Assembly (NCBI RefSeq): GCF_900129375.1 | Contig: NZ_FQVN01000002.1 | Span: 372,001-436,000 of the forward strand | DNA length: 64,000 bases | Source of the DNA: Streptoalloteichus hindustanus | Lineage (GTDB): Bacteria; Actinomycetota; Actinomycetes; Mycobacteriales; Pseudonocardiaceae | Direction of reading: 5' to 3' | In this document: positions 7,878 to 16,904 of the stretch, piece after piece | How positions within the stretch are numbered: position 1 is the stretch's first letter | How the letters are laid out: the number at the start of each line of letters is the position of its first letter | Notes under the pieces: model-generated | What the model was told of the DNA's origin: nothing | The model's database searches: none | What the model saw: the letters and a program-made list of their open reading frames with translations, nothing else | Made by a program: the position numbers and the translations under genes

Positions 7878-9806
7878 GTGGATTCGACCTGGATGCTCAT
7901 GGTCAGCGCCATGCGGCGGGCGGACGCCCCGCGTGGCGTGCGACGGGGCACCCTGCGGCGGGTGTTGACCTTCGCCCGCCCCCATCGCACGGCGCTCGTG
8001 GTGTTCCTCGTGCTCACCGTGTTCTCCGCGGTCGTCGGCGTGGCCACGCCGCTGCTCGCCGGCCGGGTGGTCGACGCGATCATCGGCCGGCGGGAGGTGG
8101 GCGTGGTCGTCACGCTCGCCGTGGTGATCGCCGCCCTGGCGGTGGTGGACGCCGCCGTCGGGCTCGCCGAGCGCTGGTTCTCCGCGCGGATCGGCGAGGG
8201 GCTCATCCTCGACCTTCGGCGCGCGGTGTTCGAGCACGTGCAGCGCATGCCGGTCGCCTTCTTCACCAGGACGCGGACCGGCGCGCTGGTGAGCCGCCTG
8301 AACAACGACGTGATCGGCGCGCAGCGCGCGTTCACCTCCACGCTGTCCGGTGTGGTCACCAACGTGATCCAGCTCGCGCTGGCGGTCGGCGTGATGATCA
8401 CGCTCTCCTGGCAGGTGACCCTGCTGGCGATGGTGCTGCTGCCGGTGTTCGTGCTGCCCGCGCGGCGGGTCGGGAGTCGGATCGCGCACCTGCAGCGCGA
8501 GGCGGCCACGCTGAACGCGGCGATGACGACGCAGATGACCGAGCGGTTCTCGGCGCCGGGGGCGACCCTGGTGAAGCTGTTCGGCCAGCCGGAGCGGGAG
8601 GCCGAGGAGTTCGGCGGGCGGGCCGAGCGGGTGCGGGACATCGGGGTGCGCAACGCGATGGCCACCCGGATCTTCATGACCTCGCTGACCCTGGTGTCGG
8701 CGCTGGCGCTGGCCCTGGTTTACGGGTTGGGCGGCTGGCTGGCGCTGACCGGCGGTCTCGCCGCCGGCACCGTCGTCACGCTGGCGCTGCTGCTCACCCG
8801 GCTGTACACCCCGCTCACCGCGCTGGCCAACGCCCGGGTGGACGTGATGACCGCCCTGGTCTCCTTCGAGCGGGTGTTCGAGGTGCTGGACCTGCCGCCG
8901 ATGATCCAGGAGCGGGAGCGGCCGCTGGCGGTGCCGGACGGGCCGGTCTCGGTGCGGTTCGAGAACGTGCGGTTCAGCTACCCGTCGGCGGACAAGGTGT
9001 CGCTGGCCTCGCTGGAGGAGGTCGCGGTGCTCGACGGCCGGGGCGGCGAGGAGGTGCTGCGCGGCGTCGACTTCCACGCCGAGCCGGGCCAGCTCGTCGC
9101 GCTGGTCGGCTCCTCGGGCGCCGGCAAGTCCACTCTGGCCTCGCTGGTGCCCCGGCTGTACGACGTCGACTCCGGCTCGGTGCGACTGTCCGGCGTGGAC
9201 GTGCGGGACCTGGGGTTCGCCTCGCTGCGCCAGGCTGTCGGCGTGGTCACCCAGGACGGTCACCTGTTCCACGACACCATCGCGGCAAACCTGCGGTACG
9301 GGCGGCCGGAGGCCAGCGACGACGAGCTGTGGGACGCGCTGCGCCGGGCCCGGCTGGAGGCGCTGGTCCGCTCGCTGCCCGACGGGCTGGACACGGTCGT
9401 GGGGGAGCGGGGCTACCGGCTGTCCGGCGGCGAGCGGCAGCGGCTGACCATCGCCCGGCTGCTGCTGGCCCAGCCCAGGGTGGTGATCCTCGACGAGGCG
9501 ACCGCGCACCTGGACTCGGAGTCCGAGGCCGCCGTGCAGGCCGCGCTGACCGAGGCGTTGGCCGGCCGCACGGCGCTGGTCATCGCGCACCGGTTGTCCA
9601 CGATCCGGGCGGCCGACCAGATCCTCGTGGTGGAGGCCGGCCGGATCGTCGAGCGCGGCACGCACGCCGAGCTGCTCGCCCTGGACGGCCGGTACGCCGA
9701 GCTGCACCGCACGCAGTTCGCGGACCGCTCCGACTCGCTGAACGTGGTCGACGTCACCTCGCTGCCGGACGGGCTCGCCGGGGCGCCGGCGGTCGCCGCC
9801 GGCTGA
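7878..9806 (+). CDS. ABC exporter, fused permease and ATPase
   Basis: A 642-residue half-transporter. A six-helix type IV membrane domain spans roughly residues 30-330, starting TFARPHRTALVVFLVLTVFS. The ATPase domain has Walker A GSSGAGKST, signature LSGGERQR, Walker B VVILDEAT and the H-loop IAHRLST. Strand 1 of the ATPase domain carries an insertion (DKVSLASLEEVAVLDGRGGE) between FSYPSA and EVLRGVDF. It would work as a homodimer or heterodimer exporting a lipophilic compound across the membrane; the substrate is unknown. GTG 7878 is chosen because upstream codons lose the GC3 bias and GGAGG/GGAAG lie just before it. An array of 14-bp repeats covers its stop codon. Confidence 0.9.
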   Translation: MDSTWMLMVSAMRRADAPRGVRRGTLRRVLTFARPHRTALVVFLVLTVFSAVVGVATPLLAGRVVDAIIGRREVGVVVTLAVVIAALAVVDAAVGLAERWFSARIGEGLILDLRRAVFEHVQRMPVAFFTRTRTGALVSRLNNDVIGAQRAFTSTLSGVVTNVIQLALAVGVMITLSWQVTLLAMVLLPVFVLPARRVGSRIAHLQREAATLNAAMTTQMTERFSAPGATLVKLFGQPEREAEEFGGRAERVRDIGVRNAMATRIFMTSLTLVSALALALVYGLGGWLALTGGLAAGTVVTLALLLTRLYTPLTALANARVDVMTALVSFERVFEVLDLPPMIQERERPLAVPDGPVSVRFENVRFSYPSADKVSLASLEEVAVLDGRGGEEVLRGVDFHAEPGQLVALVGSSGAGKSTLASLVPRLYDVDSGSVRLSGVDVRDLGFASLRQAVGVVTQDGHLFHDTIAANLRYGRPEASDDELWDALRRARLEALVRSLPDGLDTVVGERGYRLSGGERQRLTIARLLLAQPRVVILDEATAHLDSESEAAVQAALTEALAGRTALVIAHRLSTIRAADQILVVEAGRIVERGTHAELLALDGRYAELHRTQFADRSDSLNVVDVTSLPDGLAGAPAVAAG

Positions 9807-9853
9807 TCCCCGCCAACTGATCGCCGCCGGCTGATCCCCGTCGGTTGATCCAG
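9798..9853. repeat. 4 x 14-bp tandem repeat covering the exporter stop codon
   Basis: Four 14-base units (GCCGGCTGATCCCC and variants). Units 1 and 3 are identical. The first unit contains the exporter's TGA stop at 9804-9806, and every unit repeats a TGATC. Confidence 0.85.
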
Positions 9854-9864
9854 GCGGTGTGCTG

Positions 9865-9903
9865 ACGCTCCCCGTGGCGGTCACTGACTGCTGCGGGGAG
9901 CGT
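9865..9903. terminator. Hairpin between convergent ABC and MFS genes
   Basis: A perfect 10-bp stem, ACGCTCCCCG (9865-9874) with CGGGGAGCGT (9894-9903), around a 19-base loop. It can serve both converging genes. Confidence 0.7.
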
Positions 9904-9944
9904 TGACGCTGTTCAGCGGCTGCCCAGCGGCTGCCCGACGAGGT

Positions 9945-11144
9945 TCAGCGCTGGTGCAGCTTCTCCTGGTGCGGAAGCGCCGCGGGAGCGGTGACGGCCA
10001 CGACGACGGCGGGCACGAGGAAGGCCACCGCCGGGTGGAGGGCGTAGGCGGGGACGAACGCGGTGGGCGCGAGCGCGCCGCCGAGGAAGCGGAACGCCTG
10101 CACGACCGACACCGCGCCACCCCGGTTGCCCGCCGCGGCCGACAGCACCAGGGTGTTGAGCCCGACCAGGATGAGCTGGGTCGCCACCCCGGCCGCCGCC
10201 CACCCCACCGCCACCACCGGCAGCCAGGGCACGAGGCCGACACCGACGAGCAGGACGGCCCCGGCCGCCGTGCCGAGCAGCACGCACCGGCGCGGCCCCA
10301 CCCGGTCCACGGCGCGTCCCACCGCCCGCGCGGTGAGCAGCGCGGCGACGCCGTAGCCGGTCAACAGCAGCCCGCGCTCGCCGGCGCCGAGCCCGAAGTG
10401 GTCGTCCAGTCGCATCGCGACCAGGAACGACAGGCCGCCGAGGCATCCCCAGCCGGTCAACGCCACCAGGCCGACCCGCAGTACCGCCGGTCGCCACGCG
10501 GTGCGCAGGCGCGCGGTCGCCCCCGGGGCCCGCTCCCGCTGGTCCCCGTGGGCGGACGGCGCCGGACGCGTGGTGTCCGGCAGCCCGAGGACGGCGAGCA
10601 GGCCGGCGACCACCGCCACGCCGGCGAACGCCCACCGCCAGTCGGCCTCCGCGGCCAGCCCGCCGACCAGCGGGGCCGTGGTCTGCCCCGCGGCCTGGAG
10701 CGAGGCGAACAGGCCGAGGGTGCGGCCCAGGCGCTCACGCGGGGTGACCGCGGCGAGCGCGGCCAGCAGCAGCGGGGTGGTGAACGCGTTCGCCGCGCCC
10801 TGCACCGCCCGACCGGCCAGGAAGACCGTCGAGGTGGCGGCCACGGCGCAGACCACCGAGGCCAGCACGTACACCAGGTAGGCGACCCGCACCGTGCGCC
10901 GGGCGCCCCAGCGTTCGCCGAGCGTGCCGGAGAACAGCATCAGCCCGGCGAACGGGATCATGTAGCTGGTCAGCGACAGCGACGCCGTGCCCGGCGAGAC
11001 CGCGAACGCCGTGCCCAGCTCGGGCAGCATCGACGCGACGACCCCGCCCCCGAACGGCCCCAGGAAGCCCCCGGCGTACAGGCCGAGGACGGCCAGCCGG
11101 GAACCGGACCTGCCGGGGGCGTCCGCCACCGCCGTGCCGGTCAC
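9945..11144 (-). CDS. MFS transporter
   Basis: A 399-residue major facilitator with about 12 hydrophobic segments. The A-motif-like loop GTLGERWGARRTVR lies between helices 2 and 3, and a central cytoplasmic loop (about 195-225) is rich in Pro, Arg and Ala. Helix 5 reads FASLQAAGQTTAPLVGGLAA, as in DHA1-type drug:H+ antiporters, so proton-coupled export of a small molecule is likely; the substrate is unknown. The GTG start shares four bases (GTGA) with the stop of the upstream PAC2 gene, so the two form an operon with translational coupling. The gene ends near the bidirectional hairpin at 9865-9903. Confidence 0.9.
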   Translation of the reverse strand: MTGTAVADAPGRSGSRLAVLGLYAGGFLGPFGGGVVASMLPELGTAFAVSPGTASLSLTSYMIPFAGLMLFSGTLGERWGARRTVRVAYLVYVLASVVCAVAATSTVFLAGRAVQGAANAFTTPLLLAALAAVTPRERLGRTLGLFASLQAAGQTTAPLVGGLAAEADWRWAFAGVAVVAGLLAVLGLPDTTRPAPSAHGDQRERAPGATARLRTAWRPAVLRVGLVALTGWGCLGGLSFLVAMRLDDHFGLGAGERGLLLTGYGVAALLTARAVGRAVDRVGPRRCVLLGTAAGAVLLVGVGLVPWLPVVAVGWAAAGVATQLILVGLNTLVLSAAAGNRGGAVSVVQAFRFLGGALAPTAFVPAYALHPAVAFLVPAVVVAVTAPAALPHQEKLHQR

Positions 11145-12061
11145 CGCGCCGGCGGGCCCGCCGTGGGCCCGGGGCCGCCCGGCCCCCGGCCGCCCCGCCG
11201 CCGCAGGTAGCGCTCGAACTCGGCGGCGATGGCGTCCCCGCTGGCCTCGGTGAGCCGGATCTCGGCGTCGCCGCGCTCCTCCAACGCGCGCACGTAGTTG
11301 CGCACGTCCTCGTCCTCCTCGGCCATCTCGCTGACCGTCTGCTCCCACTCCTCGGCCTGCTCGGGCAGCGCGCCGAGCGGGACCTCCAGGTCGAGGACCT
11401 CCTCGACCCGGTGCAGCAGGGCCAGCGTGGCCTTGGGGGAGGGCGGACTGGAGACGTAGTGCGGCACGGCGGCCCAGAAGGAGATGGCCGGCACGCCGGC
11501 CTGGACGCAGGCGTCCTGGAAGACGCCCACGATGCCGGTCGGCCCCTCGTAGCGGGAGTGCTCCAGCCCGAACTTGGCGGCCGCGTCGGCGTCGAAGGCG
11601 GCTCCGGTCACCGGCACCGGCCGGGTGTGCGGCGTGTCGGCGAGCAACGCGCCGAGCACGACCACGGTGGTCACGCCCAGTCGCTCGATGTGCTCCAGCA
11701 GCTCACCGCAGAACTTCCGCCACCGCATGTTCGGTTCGATACCGTGCACGAGCACGACGTCGAACGCCGCGCCCGGCGGGCGGCAGACGGTGAGCCGGGT
11801 GGTGGGCCACTCGACGCGGCGGGTGACGCCGTCCACCATCCGAACGGTGGGTCGGCTGACCTGGAAGTCGTAGTAGTCGTCGGGGTCGATCTCCGCCAGC
11901 GGGGTGGCGTCCCAGGTGAGCTGGAGGTGCTCGACGGCGGTGCTGGCGGCGTCGCCGGCGTCGTTCCAACCCTCGAACGCCGCCACCATGACCGGGTTGG
12001 TGAGCCTCGGCTGGTCCGCCGGGAGGTCATCGGGTCCGGGGCGCAGGTCGGGATCGGTCAC
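11141..12061 (-). CDS. PAC2-family protein (Rv2125-like)
   Basis: A 306-residue PAC2 (proteasome-assembly-chaperone-like) fold protein beginning near VMVAAFEGWNDAGDAASTAVEHL, with the conserved GIEPNMRWRKFCGELL and GALLADTPHTRP segments and a C-terminal acidic helical region (EEWEQTVSEMAEEDEDVRNYV). A Gly/Pro tail follows. Its position next to metH matches Rv2125/Rv2124c in Mycobacterium. Despite the family name, no role in bacterial proteasome assembly is established. It shares a 125-bp divergent promoter region with metH and is coupled by a 4-base overlap to the MFS gene. GTG start. Confidence 0.88.
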   Translation of the reverse strand: MTDPDLRPGPDDLPADQPRLTNPVMVAAFEGWNDAGDAASTAVEHLQLTWDATPLAEIDPDDYYDFQVSRPTVRMVDGVTRRVEWPTTRLTVCRPPGAAFDVVLVHGIEPNMRWRKFCGELLEHIERLGVTTVVVLGALLADTPHTRPVPVTGAAFDADAAAKFGLEHSRYEGPTGIVGVFQDACVQAGVPAISFWAAVPHYVSSPPSPKATLALLHRVEEVLDLEVPLGALPEQAEEWEQTVSEMAEEDEDVRNYVRALEERGDAEIRLTEASGDAIAAEFERYLRRRGGRGPGGPGPTAGPPAR

Positions 12062-12174
12062 CGCGCAAGCCTACGACCCGGCGGGCGGGTCTGGCGCCCC
12101 ACCGGCCGTTCGTGCGTCGTCCCAGTGTCTGGACGGCGGGCTGTCACCGTCGTGGCCGGTCCGGGCGATGCCCC

Positions 12175-12180
12175 TACCCT
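12175..12180 (+). promoter_or_regulatory. -10 element TACCCT of metH
   Basis: TACCCT ends 6 bases before the metH ATG, so the message should be leaderless. The divergent spacer to PAC2 is only 125 bp, too short for a standard cobalamin riboswitch. Confidence 0.65.
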
Positions 12181-12186
12181 GGGGCC

Positions 12187-15100
12187 ATGTCCGAGTGTCC
12201 CGGGTCGCCGCTGCTGGAAGCGCTCGCCGAGCGCGTGGTCGTCGCCGATGGCGCGATGGGCACCATGCTGCAGTCCTGGCCGTTGACGCTGGACGACTTC
12301 GCCGGGCTGGAGGGCTGCAACGAGATCCTCAACGTCACGCGGCCCGACGTGGTGCGCGCGGTGCACCGCGGCTACCTGGAGGCCGGGGCCGACGCCGTCG
12401 AGACCAACACCTTCGGCGCCAACCTGGCCAACCTGGCCGAGTACGACATCGCCGACCGCATCCACGAGCTGGCCGAGGCCGGGGCCCGCCTGGCCAGGGA
12501 GGCCGCCGACGAGTTCGGCGAGCCGGGGCGCCCGCGGTTCGTGCTGGGCTCGGTCGGCCCCGGCACCAAGCTGCCCACGCTGGGTCACGTCCCGTTCGCC
12601 CGGTTGCGGGATGCCTACGTCGAACAGGTGCGGGGCATGCTCGCCGGCGGGGTCGACGCCGTCATCATCGAGACCTGCCAGGACGTGCTCCAGGCCAAGG
12701 CCGCCGTCATCGCGGCGCACCGCGCCATGGCGGCCGAGGGCCGCCGGGTGCCGATCATCGCGCAGGTCACCGTCGAGACCACCGGCACGATGCTGCTCGG
12801 CACCGAGATCGGCGCGGCGCTGACCGCGCTGGAGCCGCTGGGCATCGACCTGGTGGGCCTCAACTGCGCCACCGGCCCGGCCGAGATGAGCGAGCACCTG
12901 CGCCACCTGGCCAAGCACTCCGCGGTGCCGATCTCGGTGATGCCCAACGCCGGCCTGCCCGAGCTCGGCCCGAACGGCGCCGTCTACCCGCTGGGCCCCG
13001 AGGCGCTGGCGGAGGCGCTGGCCGGCTTCGTCACCGAGTTCGGCGCCCGGCTGGTCGGCGGCTGCTGCGGCACCACCGCCGAGCACGTCCGCCAGCTCGC
13101 CGCGGCCGTGCGCGACCTGCCGGCGACCCCGCGCCGGCCCCACCCCGAGCCGGGCGTGTCCTCCCTCTACCAGGCGGTGCCGTTCCACCAGGACGCCAGC
13201 GTGCTGATGATCGGCGAGCGGACCAACGCCAACGGCTCGAAGGCGTTCCGCGAGGCGATGCTCGCCGGCCGGCTCGACGACTGCGTCGAGATCGCCCGCC
13301 AGCAGACCAGGGACGGCGCGCACGTCATCGACCTGTGCGTGGACTACGTCGGCCGGGACGGCGCCGCCGACATGTCGGAGCTGGCCGAGCGGCTGGCCAC
13401 CGCCTCCACCCTGCCGATCATGCTCGACTCCACCGAGCCGGAGGTGCTGCGCGCCGGCCTGGAGCGGCTCGGCGGCCGGTGCGCGGTGAACTCGGTCAAC
13501 TACGAGGACGGCGACGGCCCCGGCTCCCGGTTCCGGCGCACGATGGAGCTCGTCCGCGAGCACGGCGCGTCCGTCGTCGGCATGTGCATCGACGAGGAGG
13601 GCCAGGCCAGGACCGCCGAGTGGAAGGTCCGGGTCGCCAGCCGGCTGATCGAGGACATCACCACCAACTGGGGCCTGCGCCCCAGCGACATCATCATCGA
13701 CTGCCTGACCTTCCCCATCTCCACCGGCCAGGAGGAGGTGCGGCGGGACGGGATCGAGACGATCGAGGCGATCAGGGAGCTCAAGCGCCGCCACCCCGAG
13801 GTGCACACCACCCTCGGCGTCTCCAACATCTCCTTCGGCCTGAACGCGGCGGCGCGGCAGGTGCTCAACTCGGTGTTCCTGCACGAGTGCGTCGAGGCCG
13901 GGCTGGACACCGCCATCGTGCACGCGAGCAAGATCCTGCCGATGGCCCGCATCCCGGACGAGCAGCGCGAGGTCGCGCTCGACCTGGTGCACGACCGGCG
14001 CCGCGAGGGCTACGACCCGCTCCAGCGGTTCATGCAGCTCTTCGAGGGCGTCACCGCCAAGGCGTCGAAGGCGTCCCGGGCCCAGGAGCTGGCCGCGCTG
14101 CCGCTGTTCGAGCGGCTGGAGCGGCGCATCGTCGACGGCGAGCGCAACGGCCTGGAGGCCGACCTCGACGCGGCGCTCACCGAGCGGTCCGCGCTCGCGA
14201 TCATCAACGACACGCTGCTCTCCGGCATGAAGACCGTCGGCGACCTGTTCGGCTCCGGCCAGATGCAGCTCCCGTTCGTGCTCCAGTCGGCCGAGGTCAT
14301 GAAGACGGCCGTGGCCCACCTGGAGCCGCACATGGACAAGGCGGACACGGCGGGCAAGGGCCGCATCGTGCTGGCCACCGTCAAGGGCGACGTGCACGAC
14401 ATCGGCAAGAACCTGGTGGACATCATCCTGTCCAACAACGGGTACGAGGTGGTCAACCTCGGGATCAAGCAGCCGATCGGCGCGATCCTGGACGCCGCCG
14501 GCGAGCACGACGCCGACGCGATCGGCATGTCCGGCCTGCTGGTCAAGTCCACGGTGATCATGAAGGAGAACCTGGAGGAGATGAACTCCAGGGGGGTGGC
14601 CGACCGGTGGCCGGTGCTGCTCGGCGGCGCCGCGCTGACCCGCTCCTATGTGGAGAACGACCTCTCCGACATCTACCGGGGCGACGTCCGCTACGCCAGG
14701 GACGCCTTCGAGGGCCTGCGCCTGATGGACGCGATCATGACCCGCAAGCGGGGCGGCTCGGTGGAGCTGGACGAGCGCGAGCGGGCCAGGATCGCCGAGC
14801 GGAAGGCCCGCCGGGAGCGCTCGCTGCGCATCGCCGAGGCCTGCAGGGCGCGGGGCGAGGAGGAGGTGCGGGAGGAGCCGCCGGCGCGCTCCGACGTCGC
14901 CACCGACGCGCCGGTCCCGACGCCGCCGTTCTGGGGCACGCGGGTCGTCAAGGGCATCCCGGTCGCCGACTACTCCGCGTTGCTGGACGAGCGCGCGACC
15001 TTCATGGGGCAGTGGGGGCTGCGCGGCGCCAGGGGCGGCTCCGGCCCGAGCTACGAGGAGCTGGTGGAGACCGAGGGCCGGCCGCGGCTGCGGTACTGGC

Positions 15101-15747
15101 TGGACCGGCTGGCGACCGAGGGCGTGCTGGCCCACGCCGCGGTCGTCTACGGCTACTTCCCGTGCGTGGCCGAGGGCGAGTCGCTGGTCATCCTGGACGC
15201 GCCGCGCCCGGACGCCGCGGAGCGCTGCCGGTTCACCTTCCCCCGGCAGCGGCGCGACCGCCGGCTCTGCCTGGCGGACTTCTTCCGGCCGCGTGATCTC
15301 GCTCTCGCCACCGGCGAGGTCGACGTCGTCGCCTTCCACCTGGTGACCATGGGCCAGCCCATCGCCGACTTCGCCAACGAGCTGTTCGCCGGCGACGCCT
15401 ACCGCGACTACCTGGAGGTTCACGGCCTGGGCGTGCAGCTCACCGAGGCGTTGGCCGAGTACTGGCACAAGCGGGTCCGCGAGGAGCTGCACTGGTCCTC
15501 CGGCCGGGCAGTGGCCGAGGAGGACCCGGAGGACGTCGAGGAGTTCTTCAAGCTCGGTTACCGTGGGGCGCGGTACTCGCTGGGTTACGGCGCCTGCCCT
15601 GACCTGGAGGACCGGGCGAAGGTCGTCGACCTGCTCCAGCCGGAGCGGATCGGGGTGAAGCTCTCCGAGGAGTTCCAGCTCCACCCCGAGCAGTCGACGG
15701 ACGCGTTGATCGCCCACCACCCCGAGGCCAAGTACTTCAACACGTGA
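12187..15747 (+). CDS. metH: Cobalamin-dependent methionine synthase
   Basis: A full 1186-residue MetH transferring methyl from methyltetrahydrofolate through cobalamin to homocysteine. Domains in order: homocysteine domain (about 1-315; zinc ligands Cys227 in GLNCATGP and Cys293-Cys294 in GGCCGTT); pterin domain (about 335-600, starting SVLMIGERTNANGSKAF); B12 cap and binding domain (about 640-880, axial ligand His737 in GDVHDIGKNL); reactivation domain (about 920-1186, with the AdoMet-binding segment RGARYSLGYGACPD). ATG 12187 is supported by the -10 element TACCCT directly upstream. The order PAC2/metH is shared with Mycobacterium. A strong hairpin follows. Nothing is missing, so an active enzyme is expected. 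Confidence 0.97.
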   Translation: MSECPGSPLLEALAERVVVADGAMGTMLQSWPLTLDDFAGLEGCNEILNVTRPDVVRAVHRGYLEAGADAVETNTFGANLANLAEYDIADRIHELAEAGARLAREAADEFGEPGRPRFVLGSVGPGTKLPTLGHVPFARLRDAYVEQVRGMLAGGVDAVIIETCQDVLQAKAAVIAAHRAMAAEGRRVPIIAQVTVETTGTMLLGTEIGAALTALEPLGIDLVGLNCATGPAEMSEHLRHLAKHSAVPISVMPNAGLPELGPNGAVYPLGPEALAEALAGFVTEFGARLVGGCCGTTAEHVRQLAAAVRDLPATPRRPHPEPGVSSLYQAVPFHQDASVLMIGERTNANGSKAFREAMLAGRLDDCVEIARQQTRDGAHVIDLCVDYVGRDGAADMSELAERLATASTLPIMLDSTEPEVLRAGLERLGGRCAVNSVNYEDGDGPGSRFRRTMELVREHGASVVGMCIDEEGQARTAEWKVRVASRLIEDITTNWGLRPSDIIIDCLTFPISTGQEEVRRDGIETIEAIRELKRRHPEVHTTLGVSNISFGLNAAARQVLNSVFLHECVEAGLDTAIVHASKILPMARIPDEQREVALDLVHDRRREGYDPLQRFMQLFEGVTAKASKASRAQELAALPLFERLERRIVDGERNGLEADLDAALTERSALAIINDTLLSGMKTVGDLFGSGQMQLPFVLQSAEVMKTAVAHLEPHMDKADTAGKGRIVLATVKGDVHDIGKNLVDIILSNNGYEVVNLGIKQPIGAILDAAGEHDADAIGMSGLLVKSTVIMKENLEEMNSRGVADRWPVLLGGAALTRSYVENDLSDIYRGDVRYARDAFEGLRLMDAIMTRKRGGSVELDERERARIAERKARRERSLRIAEACRARGEEEVREEPPARSDVATDAPVPTPPFWGTRVVKGIPVADYSALLDERATFMGQWGLRGARGGSGPSYEELVETEGRPRLRYWLDRLATEGVLAHAAVVYGYFPCVAEGESLVILDAPRPDAAERCRFTFPRQRRDRRLCLADFFRPRDLALATGEVDVVAFHLVTMGQPIADFANELFAGDAYRDYLEVHGLGVQLTEALAEYWHKRVREELHWSSGRAVAEEDPEDVEEFFKLGYRGARYSLGYGACPDLEDRAKVVDLLQPERIGVKLSEEFQLHPEQSTDALIAHHPEAKYFNT

Positions 15748-15756
15748 CCGCGCCCG

Positions 15757-15791
15757 CCGGTGGCGGGCGGGCCGCGCGGCCCCGCCACCGG
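15757..15791 (+). terminator. metH terminator hairpin
   Basis: CCGGTGGCGGG (15757-15767) pairs with CCCGCCACCGG (15781-15791). The 13-base middle is itself GC-palindromic. It lies between metH and the HAD gene, whose own ribosome site follows. Confidence 0.65.
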
Positions 15792-15814
15792 GCCGGACAC
15801 GAGGGGAGAGCGCG

Positions 15815-16504
15815 TTGCCTGGACTGTCCACTTCGGACGGACGCAGGCCGCCGGCCGCGGTGCTGTGGGACATGGACGGCACGCTGGTCGACTCCGAGAA
15901 GCTGTGGGACGTGCCGCTCTACGAGCTGGCCGAGCGCATGGGCGGCGCGCTGTCCCCGGCCACCCGCGAGGCCATGGTCGGCTCCAACATGACCGCCACG
16001 CTCACCATGCTGTTCACCGAGGTGGGCAGGGAGCCGGAGCCGGCGGCCATGGCGGAGGCGGCGGAGTGGATCACCGCGCGGACCGCGGAGCTGTTCCGGG
16101 CGGGCCTGCCGTGGCGGCCCGGCGCGGCGGAGGCGCTGCGCGCGATCCGGTCGGCCGGGGCGCCGATGGCGTTGGTGACCTCCACCGAGCGCCGGTTGAC
16201 CGAGGTGGCGCTGGACACCATCGGCCGGGACTTCTTCGACGTCACGGTGTGCGGCGACGAGGTGGACGGCCGGAACAAGCCGCTGCCGGAGCCCTACCTG
16301 AAGGCCGCCCGCCTGCTCGGCGTGTCCGCGGCCGACTGCGTCGCGGTCGAGGACTCGCCGACCGGGACGGCCGCCGCCGTCGCCGCGGGCTGCACGGTGC
16401 TGGTCGTGCCGTGCGAGGTGCCCGTCGAGCCGGGCGAGCGCCGGGTGCTGCGCGACTCCCTCGTCGGTGTCGACCTGGACGAGCTGTCCACCCTGTTGGC
16501 CTAG
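15815..16504 (+). CDS. HAD-superfamily hydrolase (beta-phosphoglucomutase-like)
   Basis: A 229-residue HAD phosphatase. Motif I is WDMDGTLVDSE (nucleophile Asp19, acid Asp21), with a helical cap domain about residues 30-100. Motif II is VTSTERR, motif III GRNKPLPEPYLKAA, and motif IV ED in VAVEDSPTGTAAAVAAG. This layout matches the CbbY/PGMB-type subfamily acting on sugar phosphates or similar; the exact substrate is unknown. The TTG start is chosen because GGGGAGAG lies 5 bases upstream. The stop TAG overlaps the stop of a small minus-strand ORF through a shared CTAG. Confidence 0.88.
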   Translation: MPGLSTSDGRRPPAAVLWDMDGTLVDSEKLWDVPLYELAERMGGALSPATREAMVGSNMTATLTMLFTEVGREPEPAAMAEAAEWITARTAELFRAGLPWRPGAAEALRAIRSAGAPMALVTSTERRLTEVALDTIGRDFFDVTVCGDEVDGRNKPLPEPYLKAARLLGVSAADCVAVEDSPTGTAAAVAAGCTVLVVPCEVPVEPGERRVLRDSLVGVDLDELSTLLA

Positions 16505-16614
16505 GTTGCCCAGAGGTCCTGGGCCAGCCCAGGGGACGCGGAGACCGGGACCGGCTGAGAGAGCGTGATCGGCCGCTGCGCCGCGTCCGTCATGAACTTC
16601 GACGAGTCGACCAT
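16501..16614 (-). CDS. Unrecognised 37-residue ORF, candidate small protein
   Basis: A short open frame of 37 codons (MVDSSKFMTDAAQ... GLAQDLWAT). About 33 of 37 codons end in G or C, whereas the same frame upstream of ATG 16614 loses this bias immediately, which argues for real coding and for this start. Its stop is tail to tail with the HAD gene, the two TAG codons sharing CTAG. There is no Cys, no signal peptide and no membrane segment; the middle is Pro/Val/Ser-rich (PITLSQPVPVSASP). It could be a small regulatory peptide or a peptide precursor, but no family is recognised and chance cannot be excluded. Confidence 0.4.
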   Translation of the reverse strand: MVDSSKFMTDAAQRPITLSQPVPVSASPGLAQDLWAT

Positions 16615-16904
16615 CGCTTCATGCCCCGTCTCCCGCTCCGACTGTCCACTGAGTACTGATTGTGCTTGTGGGGTCACATTCGGTTGGGGGCGGGGCAGTG
16701 GCTGCGGTGCTGACACCGGGCTTCTCTGGGGAGAGCCGTGAGAAGGGGCACAGTTGGCGTCGCTGACGCGCTCGTGCGGTGGGGCCTCCGCGCCGCCTGT
16801 CCAACAAGGACGGCATTCGCCACCCGTGGTTGGGGGAGAATGGAGGTTCGACCCCGGTGCCGACCGCGAGGCGGTGCCCAGCTGGCAGCAGGAGATCAGG
16901 CACG
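16615..16904. other. Intergenic region, no convincing gene
   Basis: About 290 bases between the 37-codon ORF and the pentapeptide gene. Both strands have short frames without codon bias. It must hold the promoters of these divergent genes; GAGAAT near 16836 is a possible -10 for the pentapeptide gene. Confidence 0.4.

Noticed and set aside
11141-12061. PAC2 protein as a proteasome assembly factor
   Set aside because: The family name comes from eukaryotes; here it is operonic with an MFS transporter and conserved next to metH, with no evidence for a proteasome role.
12062-12186. Cobalamin riboswitch before metH
   Set aside because: Only 125 bp lie between the divergent starts, the -10 touches the ATG region, and no B12-box is visible.
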